Shown: one piece after another, positions 25,652 through 34,618 of the stretch
Position numbering within the stretch: the stretch's first letter is position 1
Layout: each line of letters starts with the position of its first letter
Origin: Hoylesella buccalis ATCC 35310
GTDB taxonomy: Bacteria > Bacteroidota > Bacteroidia > Bacteroidales > Bacteroidaceae
DNA length: 64,000 nucleotides
Assembly (NCBI RefSeq): GCF_025151385.1
Contig: NZ_CP102287.1
Location: 682,001 to 746,000, forward strand
Direction: 5' to 3'
Program-made: the position numbers and the translations under genes
The notes under the pieces: model-generated
Database searches by the model: none
Told to the model about the DNA's origin: nothing
Seen by the model: only the letters and a program-made list of their open reading frames with translations

Positions 25652-26455
25652 TTACTCCAAATTATATAGCGAGCTGGGCGATTTCCGCTTCAACACATCC
25701 AACAGCACGTCTGTTCCAGCCTCTATACCTTTCGTTCGCAAAATATGTGCTACCGTTTCGTGTGCCAAATCATAACGATTGTTCTCTTCACTTAAATGAC
25801 ACAGCCACACATGGCGCATCCGCTCGGTCATGTTCTCAGCCAAAGCTTGCGCACAGTCCTGGTTGGCCAAATGCCCATTTGGGCCCGATATGCGAATTTT
25901 TAAATGTTGGGGATAGGGGCCATACATCAACATCTTCGGGTCGTGATTGGCCTCTATGACCAGATAATTCGTTTCGGAGATGACGGTTTTCATTTCGTCT
26001 GTCACATGACCAATGTCTGTCATCAGCGTAAAGACGATGTTAGCGCATGATATCTTATAACCAACATTGTCAGAACTGTCATGTGGCACACCAAAGGGTG
26101 TAACGGTGAAATCACCCAGTTTAAACGGTTGTCCTTTATCAATGACTTTCATGTAAGCCGGTGCAACCTTCTTATGTACACAATAGTTGCGCTCTATGCC
26201 CGCATGAACAAGCTGCGTCGCATAGACGGGTAAATGATAATCAAGGCTTATCGCCCCCACTGATTTCACATGGTCTGCATGGTCGTGCGTAACTAAAATA
26301 TGGTGAATTTGTGAAAGTGGTAGTCCATACTCTTTGAATGACCTTTTTAATAGTCTGATGCCAATTCCAGCATCAATCATCAAGCCATCATTCTCTGTAA
26401 AAAGACAATAGCAGTTTCCACTGCTACCACTTCCCAAACAAATGAATTTTAACAT
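25652..26455 (-). CDS. MBL-fold metallohydrolase (YycJ/WalJ-like)
   Basis: Cytoplasmic metallo-beta-lactamase-fold hydrolase, 267 residues from ATG 26455; the longer frame upstream lacks support because the promoter lies inside it. Motifs: FICLGSGSSGNCYCL at the N-terminus, LVTHDHADHV (the HxHxDH metal site), VPHDSSDNVGY and TDIGHVTDEM. The YycJ-type family includes nucleases and unassigned hydrolases, so the substrate is uncertain. It is transcribed divergently from a small lipoprotein gene. Confidence 0.9.
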   Translation of the reverse strand: MLKFICLGSGSSGNCYCLFTENDGLMIDAGIGIRLLKRSFKEYGLPLSQIHHILVTHDHADHVKSVGAISLDYHLPVYATQLVHAGIERNYCVHKKVAPAYMKVIDKGQPFKLGDFTVTPFGVPHDSSDNVGYKISCANIVFTLMTDIGHVTDEMKTVISETNYLVIEANHDPKMLMYGPYPQHLKIRISGPNGHLANQDCAQALAENMTERMRHVWLCHLSEENNRYDLAHETVAHILRTKGIEAGTDVLLDVLKRKSPSSLYNLE

Positions 26456-26472
26456 GTTTGAAATATTTGGCA

Positions 26473-26520
26473 CAAAAGTAAACAAAAGGCTTGACATGAA
26501 CAAAGTTTTTGGTACCTTTG
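26473..26520. promoter_or_regulatory. Back-to-back divergent promoters
   Basis: Minus strand for the MBL gene: TACTTTTG (26473-26480) with TTTG (26501-26504), 20-bp spacer. Plus strand for the lipoprotein: TACCTTTG (26513-26520) with TTG (26491-26493), 19-bp spacer. The two promoters interlock, so they may exclude each other. Confidence 0.65.
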
Positions 26521-26587
26521 CATCAGACAGTGAACTCTCTTATCCTTTGGCTTGCACTGTTGATGCATCAATAAAACGTTTTTTCGG

Positions 26588-27055
26588 ATGAAAATAAAAT
26601 TGACAATTTCCCTCACGATAGTAGGCTATATGTTGATAGGCCTCTGTGCTTGTACAGACCACAAAAATGAAGAGCAACTCCGGGATACGGCCAACGCCTT
26701 TGCCCAAACCTATTTTAACTGGCAATTCAACGATGCACTAACATATTGCACCCCATCCTCAAAGAGATGGATGATTTATGTAGCGTCACAGGTAAAACAA
26801 GATGATGTTGACAAGCTACGGAGTGCTGAGCAAGGTGCCAAGTCGGAAATCAAGAAAATACATTATGAAGAGGGTGACTCGGTGGCTTCAGTGGTCATGA
26901 AGGTTGAGAATTTCTTGCCGATGGACTCGATAGGGACCGTGGGACATTTTGTTGAATCTGCCACCTACACACTGCAACTGGTACAACTTAATAAACAATG
27001 GAAAGTGAGGTTGACCGAACTACCCAGGCCCGATTCACCACGTCATGATGATTGA
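26588..27055 (+). CDS. Small hypothetical lipoprotein, DUF4878/NTF2-like shape
   Basis: 155 residues. The lipoprotein signal ends MLIGLCAC. The mature part starts with a helix and an FAQTYFNWQFNDALTYC stretch, then beta strands (SVASVVMKVENFLP, ATYTLQLVQLNKQWKV). That order, helix-rich then a curved sheet ending in a WKV strand, looks like the cystatin/NTF2-like DUF4878 lipoproteins of Bacteroidales. No catalytic residues. Single gene, divergent from the MBL hydrolase. Confidence 0.7.
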   Translation: MKIKLTISLTIVGYMLIGLCACTDHKNEEQLRDTANAFAQTYFNWQFNDALTYCTPSSKRWMIYVASQVKQDDVDKLRSAEQGAKSEIKKIHYEEGDSVASVVMKVENFLPMDSIGTVGHFVESATYTLQLVQLNKQWKVRLTELPRPDSPRHDD

Positions 27056-27241
27056 TCGTATTGATTTAAAAAGTATCTTTTGACGGCTGTTGTAATAGGA
27101 ATATGGCAGAGCAACGGTCATCATAGCGCAATTGTCATCGCATTTCATTCTGTTTGAGCGAATTGGGTACAATGCTATATCAGAAATTGTTATTAAAACC
27201 ACCATTTTTGTCCTTTATCTGAATAGTTTTAAAGATATTCG

Positions 27242-27273
27242 TTTGCCCCATTAAGATATTAAGCATAACTTTG
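27242..27273 (+). promoter_or_regulatory. Promoter of the PCMD/beta-barrel operon
   Basis: TTTG (27242-27245), 20-bp spacer, TAACTTTG (27266-27273), 22 bp before the start codon. This is one of the best matches to the Bacteroidetes consensus in the window. Confidence 0.75.
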
Positions 27274-27295
27274 CAGTCGAAAAGATTATGTTACA

Positions 27296-28444
27296 ATGAA
27301 ATTTTATCAAAACTTATTGGTTATCGCACTTTCATCCGTGTTCACCTCATGCTTTAAGGACGAACCATTGAATGCAGAGTGTGATATTCTTGAAGCTTCC
27401 GTTTCGGTAAGCAAGCCTGAGGAGATGTTCTATCACCCTTCAGATAGCAAGCTTCATGTTCCGTACACGGACAGTACCATTATTTTCAATGTAAGACGTC
27501 ATGCAAATCTGAACGCCATCGCTCCTCACTTCACATTGACGGATGGGGCAACCATCGTTCCGGCAAACGGTTCGGTTCAAGATTTCAGTAAAGGTCCCGT
27601 CATCTATACGGTAACATCTGAGGACAAACAGTGGAATAGGCGCTATGCCGTTAGCTTCTTTCCGGTTGTCCAGACGGTTAGTGACACCATACGATTTGAC
27701 TTTGAACATTATGAGTTGGAGCAGAAAGAACTGAAATACTATACCTGGTATTATATAGGTGAAGATGGTCAGCGATACGACTATTGGGCTACGGGTAATC
27801 CAGGATTTAGAATGAGCAGGGAATCGGCACCACCAGAGGGCTATCCCAGTGTCCCTGCGAAGGATGGTCACAGTGGATCGTATGCCAAACTCACCACCCA
27901 AAGCACAGGCTTCTTAGGTTCCTTGGTTGGTAAGCCTCTGGCAGCAGGCAATCTGTATCTGGGATCTTTCGATTTTGGAATGGCCATGCGCGATGCCATG
28001 AAAGCGACCAAGTTTGGTATTCCTTTTGATAAAAAGCCCATCAAACTGACGGGATGGTATCGGTATAAGCCAGGTAAAAAGTATCAAGACAAGAATCGAA
28101 AAATAGTTCCCAACCGCACGGACAGCGCGGCTATCTATGCTGTGTTTTATAGAAATGTTGACGAACAGGACAATCCCGTAACGCTGTATGGGGATGATGT
28201 CTTGACGAACAAGCACATCTTGGCCATCGCCAAGTTGGCAGAAGTGAAGACTACTGACCAATGGACGCCTTTTGAAGTGGTTTTCGACTATACACAACAA
28301 CCCGATGAAAGAATCCTGGCCAACCGCGGATACAATTTAACCGTAGTCTTCTCGTCCAGCGAAAGAGGCGCACAGTTTGAAGGAGCTATTGGCAGTGAGT
28401 TGTCTATTGATGAAGTAAGAATCATTTGTACAAAGGAGGAATAA
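27296..28444 (+). CDS. PCMD domain lipoprotein
   Basis: 382 residues. The lipoprotein signal ends VFTSC. The N-terminal part (about 20-125) is an Ig-like module with FTLTDGATIVPANGSVQDFS and YTVTSEDKQWNRRYAVSF, as in Bacteroidales surface lipoproteins. The C-terminal part (about 135-380) fits the PCMD (putative carbohydrate metabolism domain) family: FDFEHYELE, GSYAKLTTQ, LAAGNLYLGSF, KLTGWYRYKPG and a final ELSIDEVRIIC jelly-roll strand. This suggests glycan binding at the surface. It lies 4 bp before a beta-barrel gene, probably as one operon. Confidence 0.8.
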   Translation: MKFYQNLLVIALSSVFTSCFKDEPLNAECDILEASVSVSKPEEMFYHPSDSKLHVPYTDSTIIFNVRRHANLNAIAPHFTLTDGATIVPANGSVQDFSKGPVIYTVTSEDKQWNRRYAVSFFPVVQTVSDTIRFDFEHYELEQKELKYYTWYYIGEDGQRYDYWATGNPGFRMSRESAPPEGYPSVPAKDGHSGSYAKLTTQSTGFLGSLVGKPLAAGNLYLGSFDFGMAMRDAMKATKFGIPFDKKPIKLTGWYRYKPGKKYQDKNRKIVPNRTDSAAIYAVFYRNVDEQDNPVTLYGDDVLTNKHILAIAKLAEVKTTDQWTPFEVVFDYTQQPDERILANRGYNLTVVFSSSERGAQFEGAIGSELSIDEVRIICTKEE

Positions 28445-28448
28445 CGGC

Positions 28449-29207
28449 ATGCGTAAGTTTATATTAATCATATTGTGGATGGGATGCTTATCGCTGAACA
28501 GCATGGCAGATTCTTTTATGAAGGATGTGAAGCTCCAGGCTCGCATAGGATACAACCTGGGAGGAACCGCTCCCATCGGTTTACCTGCAACCGTCAGATC
28601 GCTTGAATCATACAAGTTGCATAATAATGTTACCATAGAACTTGATGGCCAGAAAACCATCGATGGCAAATGGGGTGGCCTGATAGGCCTTCGGGCGGAG
28701 AATAAAGATATGGACGTGGATGCCAAGGTGAAGAACTACCACATGGAAATGATTCGCGGAGGCGAGTCATTGAAAGGGGTGTTCACAGGCTATGTGCAGA
28801 CACAGGTGCGGCAATGGATGATAACCCTTCCCATTCAAGCTACCTACGATGTAAGCGACAGAATTCAACTGCGCATGGGATCGTATATATCGTACTTGCT
28901 CTCTAAAGACTTTGAAGGAAGCGTGTATGATGGATACCTGCGGGTAGGAGATCCAACGGGGCCCAGGATTGAGATGGGTAGCGATCCTGGAACAAGGGGT
29001 ATCTATGACTTTTCTGAACACATGAGACGGTTCCAAGTAGGCATATCCGCTGGGATAGATTGTCATATTTATCGCCGTTTCGGATTATATGCCGATTTAA
29101 ATTGGGGTCTCAACGGTATCTTCAAGCGTTCATTCAAAACGATAGAACAAACTCTTTATCCTGTATATGGAACGTTCGGCGTAATCTACAGAATCAGCAA
29201 ACATTAG
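28449..29207 (+). CDS. Outer-membrane beta-barrel protein (PorT-like)
   Basis: 252 residues with a signal peptide (to about residue 21, NSMAD). The mature protein is a chain of amphipathic strands with alternating residues (KLQARIGYNLGGTAP, WMITLPIQATYDVSDRIQLR, GLYADLNWGLNGIFK) and a last strand GTFGVIYRISKH, as in 8-stranded porin-like barrels of the PorT family. Probably pairs with the upstream PCMD lipoprotein. Function unknown. The next 200 bp downstream contain no clear terminator. Confidence 0.75.
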   Translation: MRKFILIILWMGCLSLNSMADSFMKDVKLQARIGYNLGGTAPIGLPATVRSLESYKLHNNVTIELDGQKTIDGKWGGLIGLRAENKDMDVDAKVKNYHMEMIRGGESLKGVFTGYVQTQVRQWMITLPIQATYDVSDRIQLRMGSYISYLLSKDFEGSVYDGYLRVGDPTGPRIEMGSDPGTRGIYDFSEHMRRFQVGISAGIDCHIYRRFGLYADLNWGLNGIFKRSFKTIEQTLYPVYGTFGVIYRISKH

Positions 29208-29419
29208 GAATATAAGAAGACATGAAGTCATGCTACACTATTCAGCGTAGCTGTCGCGCTACAACCTTCTTACAGTGTAAGATAGACACATGAATTGAAT
29301 GATTCTTCATATCAACAAAAAGTGTGAGCCTGATATCGATATTTGATACTGGGCTCTTACTTTGTAGAAAGTTCCATTAAAATATTGATGTTTAATGAAC
29401 AATATTTAATTATAATTAG

Positions 29420-29427
29420 TAACTTTG
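29420..29427 (+). promoter_or_regulatory. serS promoter -7 box
   Basis: TAACTTTG matches the -7 consensus 35 bp upstream of the serS ATG at 29463. A -33 TTTG at proper spacing is not clear. The rest of 29208-29462 is non-coding. Confidence 0.5.
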
Positions 29428-29462
29428 TCAGCAGTAGGAAATTTTTCAATAAAAATATAAAT

Positions 29463-30752
29463 ATGCTTACACTAAAACTCATCAGTGAAGAAACTGAACG
29501 TGTGATCAAAGGATTAGAGAAGAAACATTTCGAGGGAGCAAGAGAAACTGTCAATCAGGTGATCGCCATTGACAAGCTACGTCGAGAATCCCAACAAAAA
29601 CTTGACAAGAACAAGCAACAAGCTAATTTGCTCGCCAAGAAGATAGGTGGGCTCATGAAAGATAAAAAATTGGATGAAGCCAATGAGGTGAAAGCGCAGG
29701 TTGCAAAGTTGAAAGAGGAAGCTAAAGGTCTTCAACAGTCAATGGAAACAGCTGAAAACGACCTCACTACCCTACTTTATACTATTCCTAACATCCCAAA
29801 CGAAGATGTCCCAGAAGGTAAAGATGCATCAGACAACGTCGTTGTGAAAGAAGGAGGAGTGATACCTGAACTTGGTGAAGACGCATTGTGCCATTGGGAC
29901 TTATGTAAGAAGTTTAACCTCATAGATTTTGACCTGGGCGTTAAAATCACGGGTGCGGGTTTCCCCTTATACATTGGCAAGATGGCCCGTTTCCAACGAG
30001 CGCTCGAAGCATTTTTCCTTGAAGAGGCTCGTAAATCTGGCTATCTCGAGGTTCAGCCTCCATTTGTTGTGAATCAAGCATCTGGCTATGGCACAGGTCA
30101 GCTGCCTGACAAAGAAGGCCAGATGTACCATGTACAGCTGGATGACCTGTATCTGATTCCTACCGCAGAGGTTCCTGTAACGAACATTTTCCGTGACGAG
30201 ATTCTCGATGAGAAAGACCTGCCTATCAAGCGCTGTGCTTATTCAGCTTGCTTCCGACGTGAAGCAGGTTCGTATGGAAAAGATGTACGCGGACTCAATC
30301 GTTTGCATCAATTCGATAAAGTGGAGATTGTCCGTATTGACAAGCCAGAACATTCTTATGAATCTCTTAACGAAATGCTTGAACACGTAGAGGGATTATG
30401 TAAGAAACTGGAACTCCCCTATCATATCTTGAAATTATGTGGCGGAGACATGAGTTTCACGTCGTCGATATGCTACGATTTTGAAGTATGGAGCGCAGCT
30501 CAGAAAAGATGGCTGGAGGTTTCGTCCGTATCAAACTTCGAAAGTTACCAAGCTAACCGTCTGAAATGTCGCTATCGTCATGCAGAAGATGGCAAGATAG
30601 AACTTTGCCACACGCTTAATGGTTCGGCATTGGCCTTGCCACGTATCGTTGCCAGCATCTTGGAAAACAATCAGACACCAGAAGGCATTCGTGTACCGAA
30701 AGTACTTGTCCCCTACTGTGGATTCGAGATGATTGACGATCAAAATTTCTAA
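29463..30752 (+). CDS. serS: Serine--tRNA ligase
   Basis: Class II synthetase charging tRNA-Ser (and tRNA-Sec if present), 429 residues. The N-terminal arm (about 1-105) is the long antiparallel coiled coil that contacts the tRNA. Catalytic motifs include GTGQLPDKEGQMYHV, YLIPTAEVPVTN, FRREAGSYGKDVRGL and CHTLNGSALALPRI. The start is placed at 29463 (MLTLKLISEETERVI), the family N-terminus, although the frame is open 120 bp further upstream across the promoter. Confidence 0.97.
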   Translation: MLTLKLISEETERVIKGLEKKHFEGARETVNQVIAIDKLRRESQQKLDKNKQQANLLAKKIGGLMKDKKLDEANEVKAQVAKLKEEAKGLQQSMETAENDLTTLLYTIPNIPNEDVPEGKDASDNVVVKEGGVIPELGEDALCHWDLCKKFNLIDFDLGVKITGAGFPLYIGKMARFQRALEAFFLEEARKSGYLEVQPPFVVNQASGYGTGQLPDKEGQMYHVQLDDLYLIPTAEVPVTNIFRDEILDEKDLPIKRCAYSACFRREAGSYGKDVRGLNRLHQFDKVEIVRIDKPEHSYESLNEMLEHVEGLCKKLELPYHILKLCGGDMSFTSSICYDFEVWSAAQKRWLEVSSVSNFESYQANRLKCRYRHAEDGKIELCHTLNGSALALPRIVASILENNQTPEGIRVPKVLVPYCGFEMIDDQNF

Positions 30753-30768
30753 GGTGAAGACAGCCGTG

Positions 30769-30957
30769 ATGAGAAACTTCAAATACATACTCATCTCTTT
30801 TCTTCTGACCTTCTCCATGAATTGTGCTGCCCAACATGCGAATGGCGTCACAACCACCAAACCGTATGGAGGAGTGAGCTATGCGGCCATGTTCAACGGT
30901 GACCTTGATTGCAGGAACAGCATCATGGCTGGGCTGACATGGAGAAGCGGCTGTTAA
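30769..30957 (+). CDS. Small exported hypothetical protein
   Basis: 62 residues from ATG 30769, 16 bp after serS. It has a plausible signal (MRNFKYILISFLLTFSMNCA, then AQHANG). The 40-residue mature part ends GLTWRSGC with two Cys. No family recognised. It may be a real short secreted protein or the broken 5' end of a longer one. Its position in a tight gap between two highly expressed genes favours translation. Confidence 0.4.
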   Translation: MRNFKYILISFLLTFSMNCAAQHANGVTTTKPYGGVSYAAMFNGDLDCRNSIMAGLTWRSGC

Positions 30958-31013
30958 ACATCTGTTTTCCTTAGACTATCAATTTGAACTATAACAATCT
31001 ATTAAAACATACT

Positions 31014-33365
31014 ATGAATAAAATTATCCGAAAAGAACAGTTCTCTGAGAAAGTTTTTCTCTTTGAGATTGAGGCTCCGCTCATTGCTAAAAGCAGAAGA
31101 GCCGGCAATTTCGTTATCGTCCGTGTAGGTCACAAAGGCGAACGCATGCCACTGACCATCGCCGATGCAGACATCAAACGCGGAACCATCACATTGGTTG
31201 TGCAGAAGGTTGGTCTGTCCTCCATGAAGCTCTGCAATTTGAATGAAGGTGACTATGTTACTGATGTGGTAGGTCCCTTGGGCAATGCCACACACATCGA
31301 GAAGTTTGGCACCGTACTCTGTGCGGGTGGTGGCGTTGGCGTTGCCCCTATGCTGCCCATCATTAAAGCCTTGAAGGAAGCGGGTAACAGGGTGCTGTCG
31401 GTGTTGGCAGGACGCAGCAAAGATCTCATTATCTTAGAAGATGAAGTAAGAGCGAATTCTGATGAAACAATCATCATGACCGATGATGGCAGCTATGGCG
31501 AGAAAGGTGTCGTCACGGTGGGCATGGAAAAATTGATAAAACAGGAACATATCGACAAGGCATTTGCTATTGGACCTCCCATCATGATGAAGTTTTGCTG
31601 TCTTCTTACGCAAAAATATAACATACCTACAGATGTATCTCTCAACACCATCATGGTTGACGGCACGGGCATGTGTGGTGCCTGCCGGTTAACGATTGGC
31701 GGCAAGACAAAATTCGTGTGTATCGATGGACCTGAATTTGATGGCGCATTGGTTGACTGGGATGAGATGTTCAAGCGCATGAACACATTCAAGGATGTTG
31801 AAAAAGATGAGGTAGAACATTTGCAAGATCACCTTAATGAGTTAGAAAGCGCACAGGAGAAACATGCGTCTACCATTAAAATGGATGTAGAGCCTACACA
31901 AGAGAGTATCTCGATGCTAACCGATCGAAATGCTGAATGGAGAAAGGCATTACGGGATTCCATGAAGCCGAAAGAGCGGAAGAGCATCGCTCGCGTGCAA
32001 ATGCCAGAGTTAGATCCAACATATCGGGCAACGACCAGGACGGAAGAGGTCAATCTAGGACTTACGAAAGAAATGGCCATGACTGAAGCCAAACGTTGCT
32101 TGGATTGTGCTAAACCGACCTGTGTGGAAGGTTGTCCGGTCAACATCAACATTCCTTCTTTTATCAAGAATATAGAGCGAGGACAATTCCTAGCAGCTGC
32201 CAAAGTGTTGAAGAACACCTCTGCCCTACCCGCAGTATGTGGCAGAGTTTGCCCACAAGAGAAACAATGCGAAAGCAAATGTATTCATTTGAAGATGAAC
32301 GAGCCCGCTGTCGCCATTGGTTATCTTGAACGTTTTGCCGCCGATTATGAACGGGAAAGTGGAAACGCGTCAATCCCTGATATGCAACCTGACAACGGTA
32401 TTAAGGTGGCTGTGGTCGGTTCAGGGCCTGCAGGCTTGAGCTTCGCTGGGGATATGGCTAAGCGAGGCTATCAAGTTCATGTGTTTGAGGCGCTGCATGA
32501 AATAGGTGGCGTGCTGAAATATGGAATTCCAGAGTTCCGCCTTCCTAATGCCATCGTCGACGTTGAGATTGAAAATCTCAAGAAAATGGGTGTTCATTTC
32601 TTAACAGACTGCATCATTGGAAAAACCCTTTCTATTGAAGAACTCAAAGAAAAAGATTTCAAAGGCATCTTTGTGGGATCGGGTGCAGGACTTCCTAATT
32701 TTATGGGAATACCAGGAGAGAATGCCATTAACATCATGTCATCCAACGAATACCTGACCCGTATCAATCTTATGGATGCCGCCAATACTAATGCAGACAC
32801 ACCCATCAATCTTGGAAAGAAAGTGATGGTCGTTGGAGGTGGCAACACAGCCATGGACTCTTGTAGAACAGCCAAACGCTTAGGAGCTGACGTTACCCTG
32901 GTCTACCGTCGCTCTGAAGCAGAAATGCCGGCCCGACTTGAAGAAGTTAAACATGCCAAGGAAGAAGGCATCCATTTCATGTGCCTGCATAACCCTATTG
33001 AATATCTCACGGATGAAAGAGGTGCTGTCAGCGCCGCCGTGTTACAAGTCATGCAATTGGGAGAGCCTGATGCAAGTGGCCGTCGCAGCCCTGTGCCAGT
33101 TGAAGGACAAACGATTACGCTTGAAGTAGATCAGGTTGTTGTGGCTGTCGGCGTATCTCCAAATCCTCTGGTACCAAAATCTATCCAGGGACTGGAACTT
33201 GGTCGCAAAAACACCATTGTCGTCAACGACCAGATGCAGTCCAGTAGATCAGAAATCTATGCAGGAGGCGACATCGTACGCGGAGGCGCAACGGTGATTC
33301 TAGCCATGGGTGATGGCAGAAGAGCTGCTGCAAATATGGATATGCAACTAAGAGCTGAAAAGTGA
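31014..33365 (+). CDS. Fused NfnAB-type ferredoxin-NADP reductase / glutamate synthase small subunit-like oxidoreductase
   Basis: 783 residues, a fusion of two flavoproteins that are separate NfnA and NfnB chains in other bacteria. N-terminal half: DHODB-like FAD/NAD reductase (about 1-250) with GGGVGVAPMLPI, then a 2Fe-2S cluster site (GTGMCGACRLTIGG and FVC). C-terminal half: Fer4 domain with 4Fe-4S Cys sets (CLDCAKPTCVEGC and CGRVCPQEKQCESKC), then FAD (VVGSGPAGLSFAG) and NADP (VVGGGNTAMDSCR) sites and a final YAGGDIVRGGATVILAMGDG. Such enzymes balance NADH, NADPH and ferredoxin, possibly by electron bifurcation. The start is the ATG at 31014 (MNKIIRKEQFSEKV). Confidence 0.92.
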   Translation: MNKIIRKEQFSEKVFLFEIEAPLIAKSRRAGNFVIVRVGHKGERMPLTIADADIKRGTITLVVQKVGLSSMKLCNLNEGDYVTDVVGPLGNATHIEKFGTVLCAGGGVGVAPMLPIIKALKEAGNRVLSVLAGRSKDLIILEDEVRANSDETIIMTDDGSYGEKGVVTVGMEKLIKQEHIDKAFAIGPPIMMKFCCLLTQKYNIPTDVSLNTIMVDGTGMCGACRLTIGGKTKFVCIDGPEFDGALVDWDEMFKRMNTFKDVEKDEVEHLQDHLNELESAQEKHASTIKMDVEPTQESISMLTDRNAEWRKALRDSMKPKERKSIARVQMPELDPTYRATTRTEEVNLGLTKEMAMTEAKRCLDCAKPTCVEGCPVNINIPSFIKNIERGQFLAAAKVLKNTSALPAVCGRVCPQEKQCESKCIHLKMNEPAVAIGYLERFAADYERESGNASIPDMQPDNGIKVAVVGSGPAGLSFAGDMAKRGYQVHVFEALHEIGGVLKYGIPEFRLPNAIVDVEIENLKKMGVHFLTDCIIGKTLSIEELKEKDFKGIFVGSGAGLPNFMGIPGENAINIMSSNEYLTRINLMDAANTNADTPINLGKKVMVVGGGNTAMDSCRTAKRLGADVTLVYRRSEAEMPARLEEVKHAKEEGIHFMCLHNPIEYLTDERGAVSAAVLQVMQLGEPDASGRRSPVPVEGQTITLEVDQVVVAVGVSPNPLVPKSIQGLELGRKNTIVVNDQMQSSRSEIYAGGDIVRGGATVILAMGDGRRAAANMDMQLRAEK

Positions 33366-33456
33366 TTGATAAAGAGACAGCTTGTAGGTTAAAACGGCTT
33401 CTTTACAAGTCACTACATTTTTGCATTCTTTATGACTAACTTCATAAATAAATTTG

Positions 33457-33464
33457 TATCTTTG
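33457..33464 (+). promoter_or_regulatory. -7 box of the PD40-uridine phosphorylase operon
   Basis: TATCTTTG lies only 6 bp before the first ATG (33470) of the downstream frame. Transcription would start at about 33470, so the second ATG (33479) is the better start, with a very short leader. No -33 box at standard spacing. Confidence 0.5.
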
Positions 33465-33478
33465 TCAACATGACAAAT

Positions 33479-34609
33479 ATGAAGTATACATTATATTTAT
33501 TGATATTACTGCTTTTTTCACCTCTTCCCATGCAAGCTCAAAAGCATGGGAAGAGGTCAGTTCCTTCGAAGGTGACTAAGACAGAGAAAACCCCTGCTGA
33601 CAGATTATTTGAGACGATGGTAGAAGGAACTGCTAAAGTCATGTTCATCGATAGCATCGTGGTAGACAAGAAAAATTTCTTATCTAAAATTCCTATGAGC
33701 AAGGATGCCGGTACGCTTTCTGAACAAAATGGCCAATCCTCCTATACTAACGAACTTGGCAATCACCGCATCTATGCCGATGGTGATACCGTACAGGGAT
33801 ACCACCTGTATTCAACTGATCTATTAGGAGACATCTGGAGTAAACCAAAACAATTAGTAGAATTGGATGAAGAGGTAGACAATGTCAACTACCCTTTTCT
33901 ACTTTCTGACGGTATGACCTTATTCTTTTCCGGTCAAGGAGAAAAGAGTTTGGGTGGTTATGACATCTTCATGACATTGTTCAACAATGAAGACGGAACT
34001 TTTTATAAACCAGAGAATTATGGATTGCCATTCAATTCTACTGCAAACGATTATTTCTTGGCTATTGATGACATGTATGACTTGGGCTGGTTAGTCAGTG
34101 ACCGCTATCAACCAAAAGATAAAGTTTGCATCTATACATTCGTTCCAACCAATCCGCGCCTTAACTTCAGTCAAGATAATCTTGAAGATAAACAGCTTAA
34201 GTCTTTTGCCAAGTTGACGAGCATTAAAGACACATGGGCCTTTGGAAACAGGGATGCCGCACTGAAAAGATTGGAAAGTTTGAAGCAAAACAATCACAAA
34301 GCAAATTCAAAGCCAGGCTTTCTGTTCCCAATTAATGACAAGATTGTTTATACAAAAATAGATGATTTCAAAAGCAATAAGACAAAAGAATTGTACACTC
34401 AGTTGACTGAAATGAAAGCGCAATTGTCACAGAATGAGAAAACTTTGGCCAAGATGAGATCCGAATATAGCGGAGCGTCCATATCCGAACAACAAAACAT
34501 GCGATCAAAGCTGCTGAAGGCTGAAGAAACCTTGCTGCAACAAAGAAGAGATGTGCAAACCTTTGAAAAGTCAGTAAGAAACGAAGAAAACAAATTGTTA
34601 CCCAACTAA
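33479..34609 (+). CDS. Exported PD40/WD40-like propeller protein with C-terminal coiled coil
   Basis: 376 residues. Signal peptide MKYTLYLLILLLFSPLPMQA. The middle (about 80-220) has PD40-type propeller blades: YPFLLSDGMTLFFSGQGEK, SLGGYDIFMT and FNSTANDYFLAIDD, with a GWLVSDRY strand, as in OmpA-linked and T9SS-associated proteins such as PorE, but no OmpA domain is present. The C-terminal 80 residues are a coiled coil (LYTQLTEMKAQLSQNEKTL). Likely periplasmic or outer-membrane associated, function unknown. Ten bp before a nucleoside phosphorylase gene. Start chosen at 33479 because the promoter -7 box is too close to 33470. Confidence 0.75.
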   Translation: MKYTLYLLILLLFSPLPMQAQKHGKRSVPSKVTKTEKTPADRLFETMVEGTAKVMFIDSIVVDKKNFLSKIPMSKDAGTLSEQNGQSSYTNELGNHRIYADGDTVQGYHLYSTDLLGDIWSKPKQLVELDEEVDNVNYPFLLSDGMTLFFSGQGEKSLGGYDIFMTLFNNEDGTFYKPENYGLPFNSTANDYFLAIDDMYDLGWLVSDRYQPKDKVCIYTFVPTNPRLNFSQDNLEDKQLKSFAKLTSIKDTWAFGNRDAALKRLESLKQNNHKANSKPGFLFPINDKIVYTKIDDFKSNKTKELYTQLTEMKAQLSQNEKTLAKMRSEYSGASISEQQNMRSKLLKAEETLLQQRRDVQTFEKSVRNEENKLLPN

Positions 34610-34618
34610 ATCCCTACA

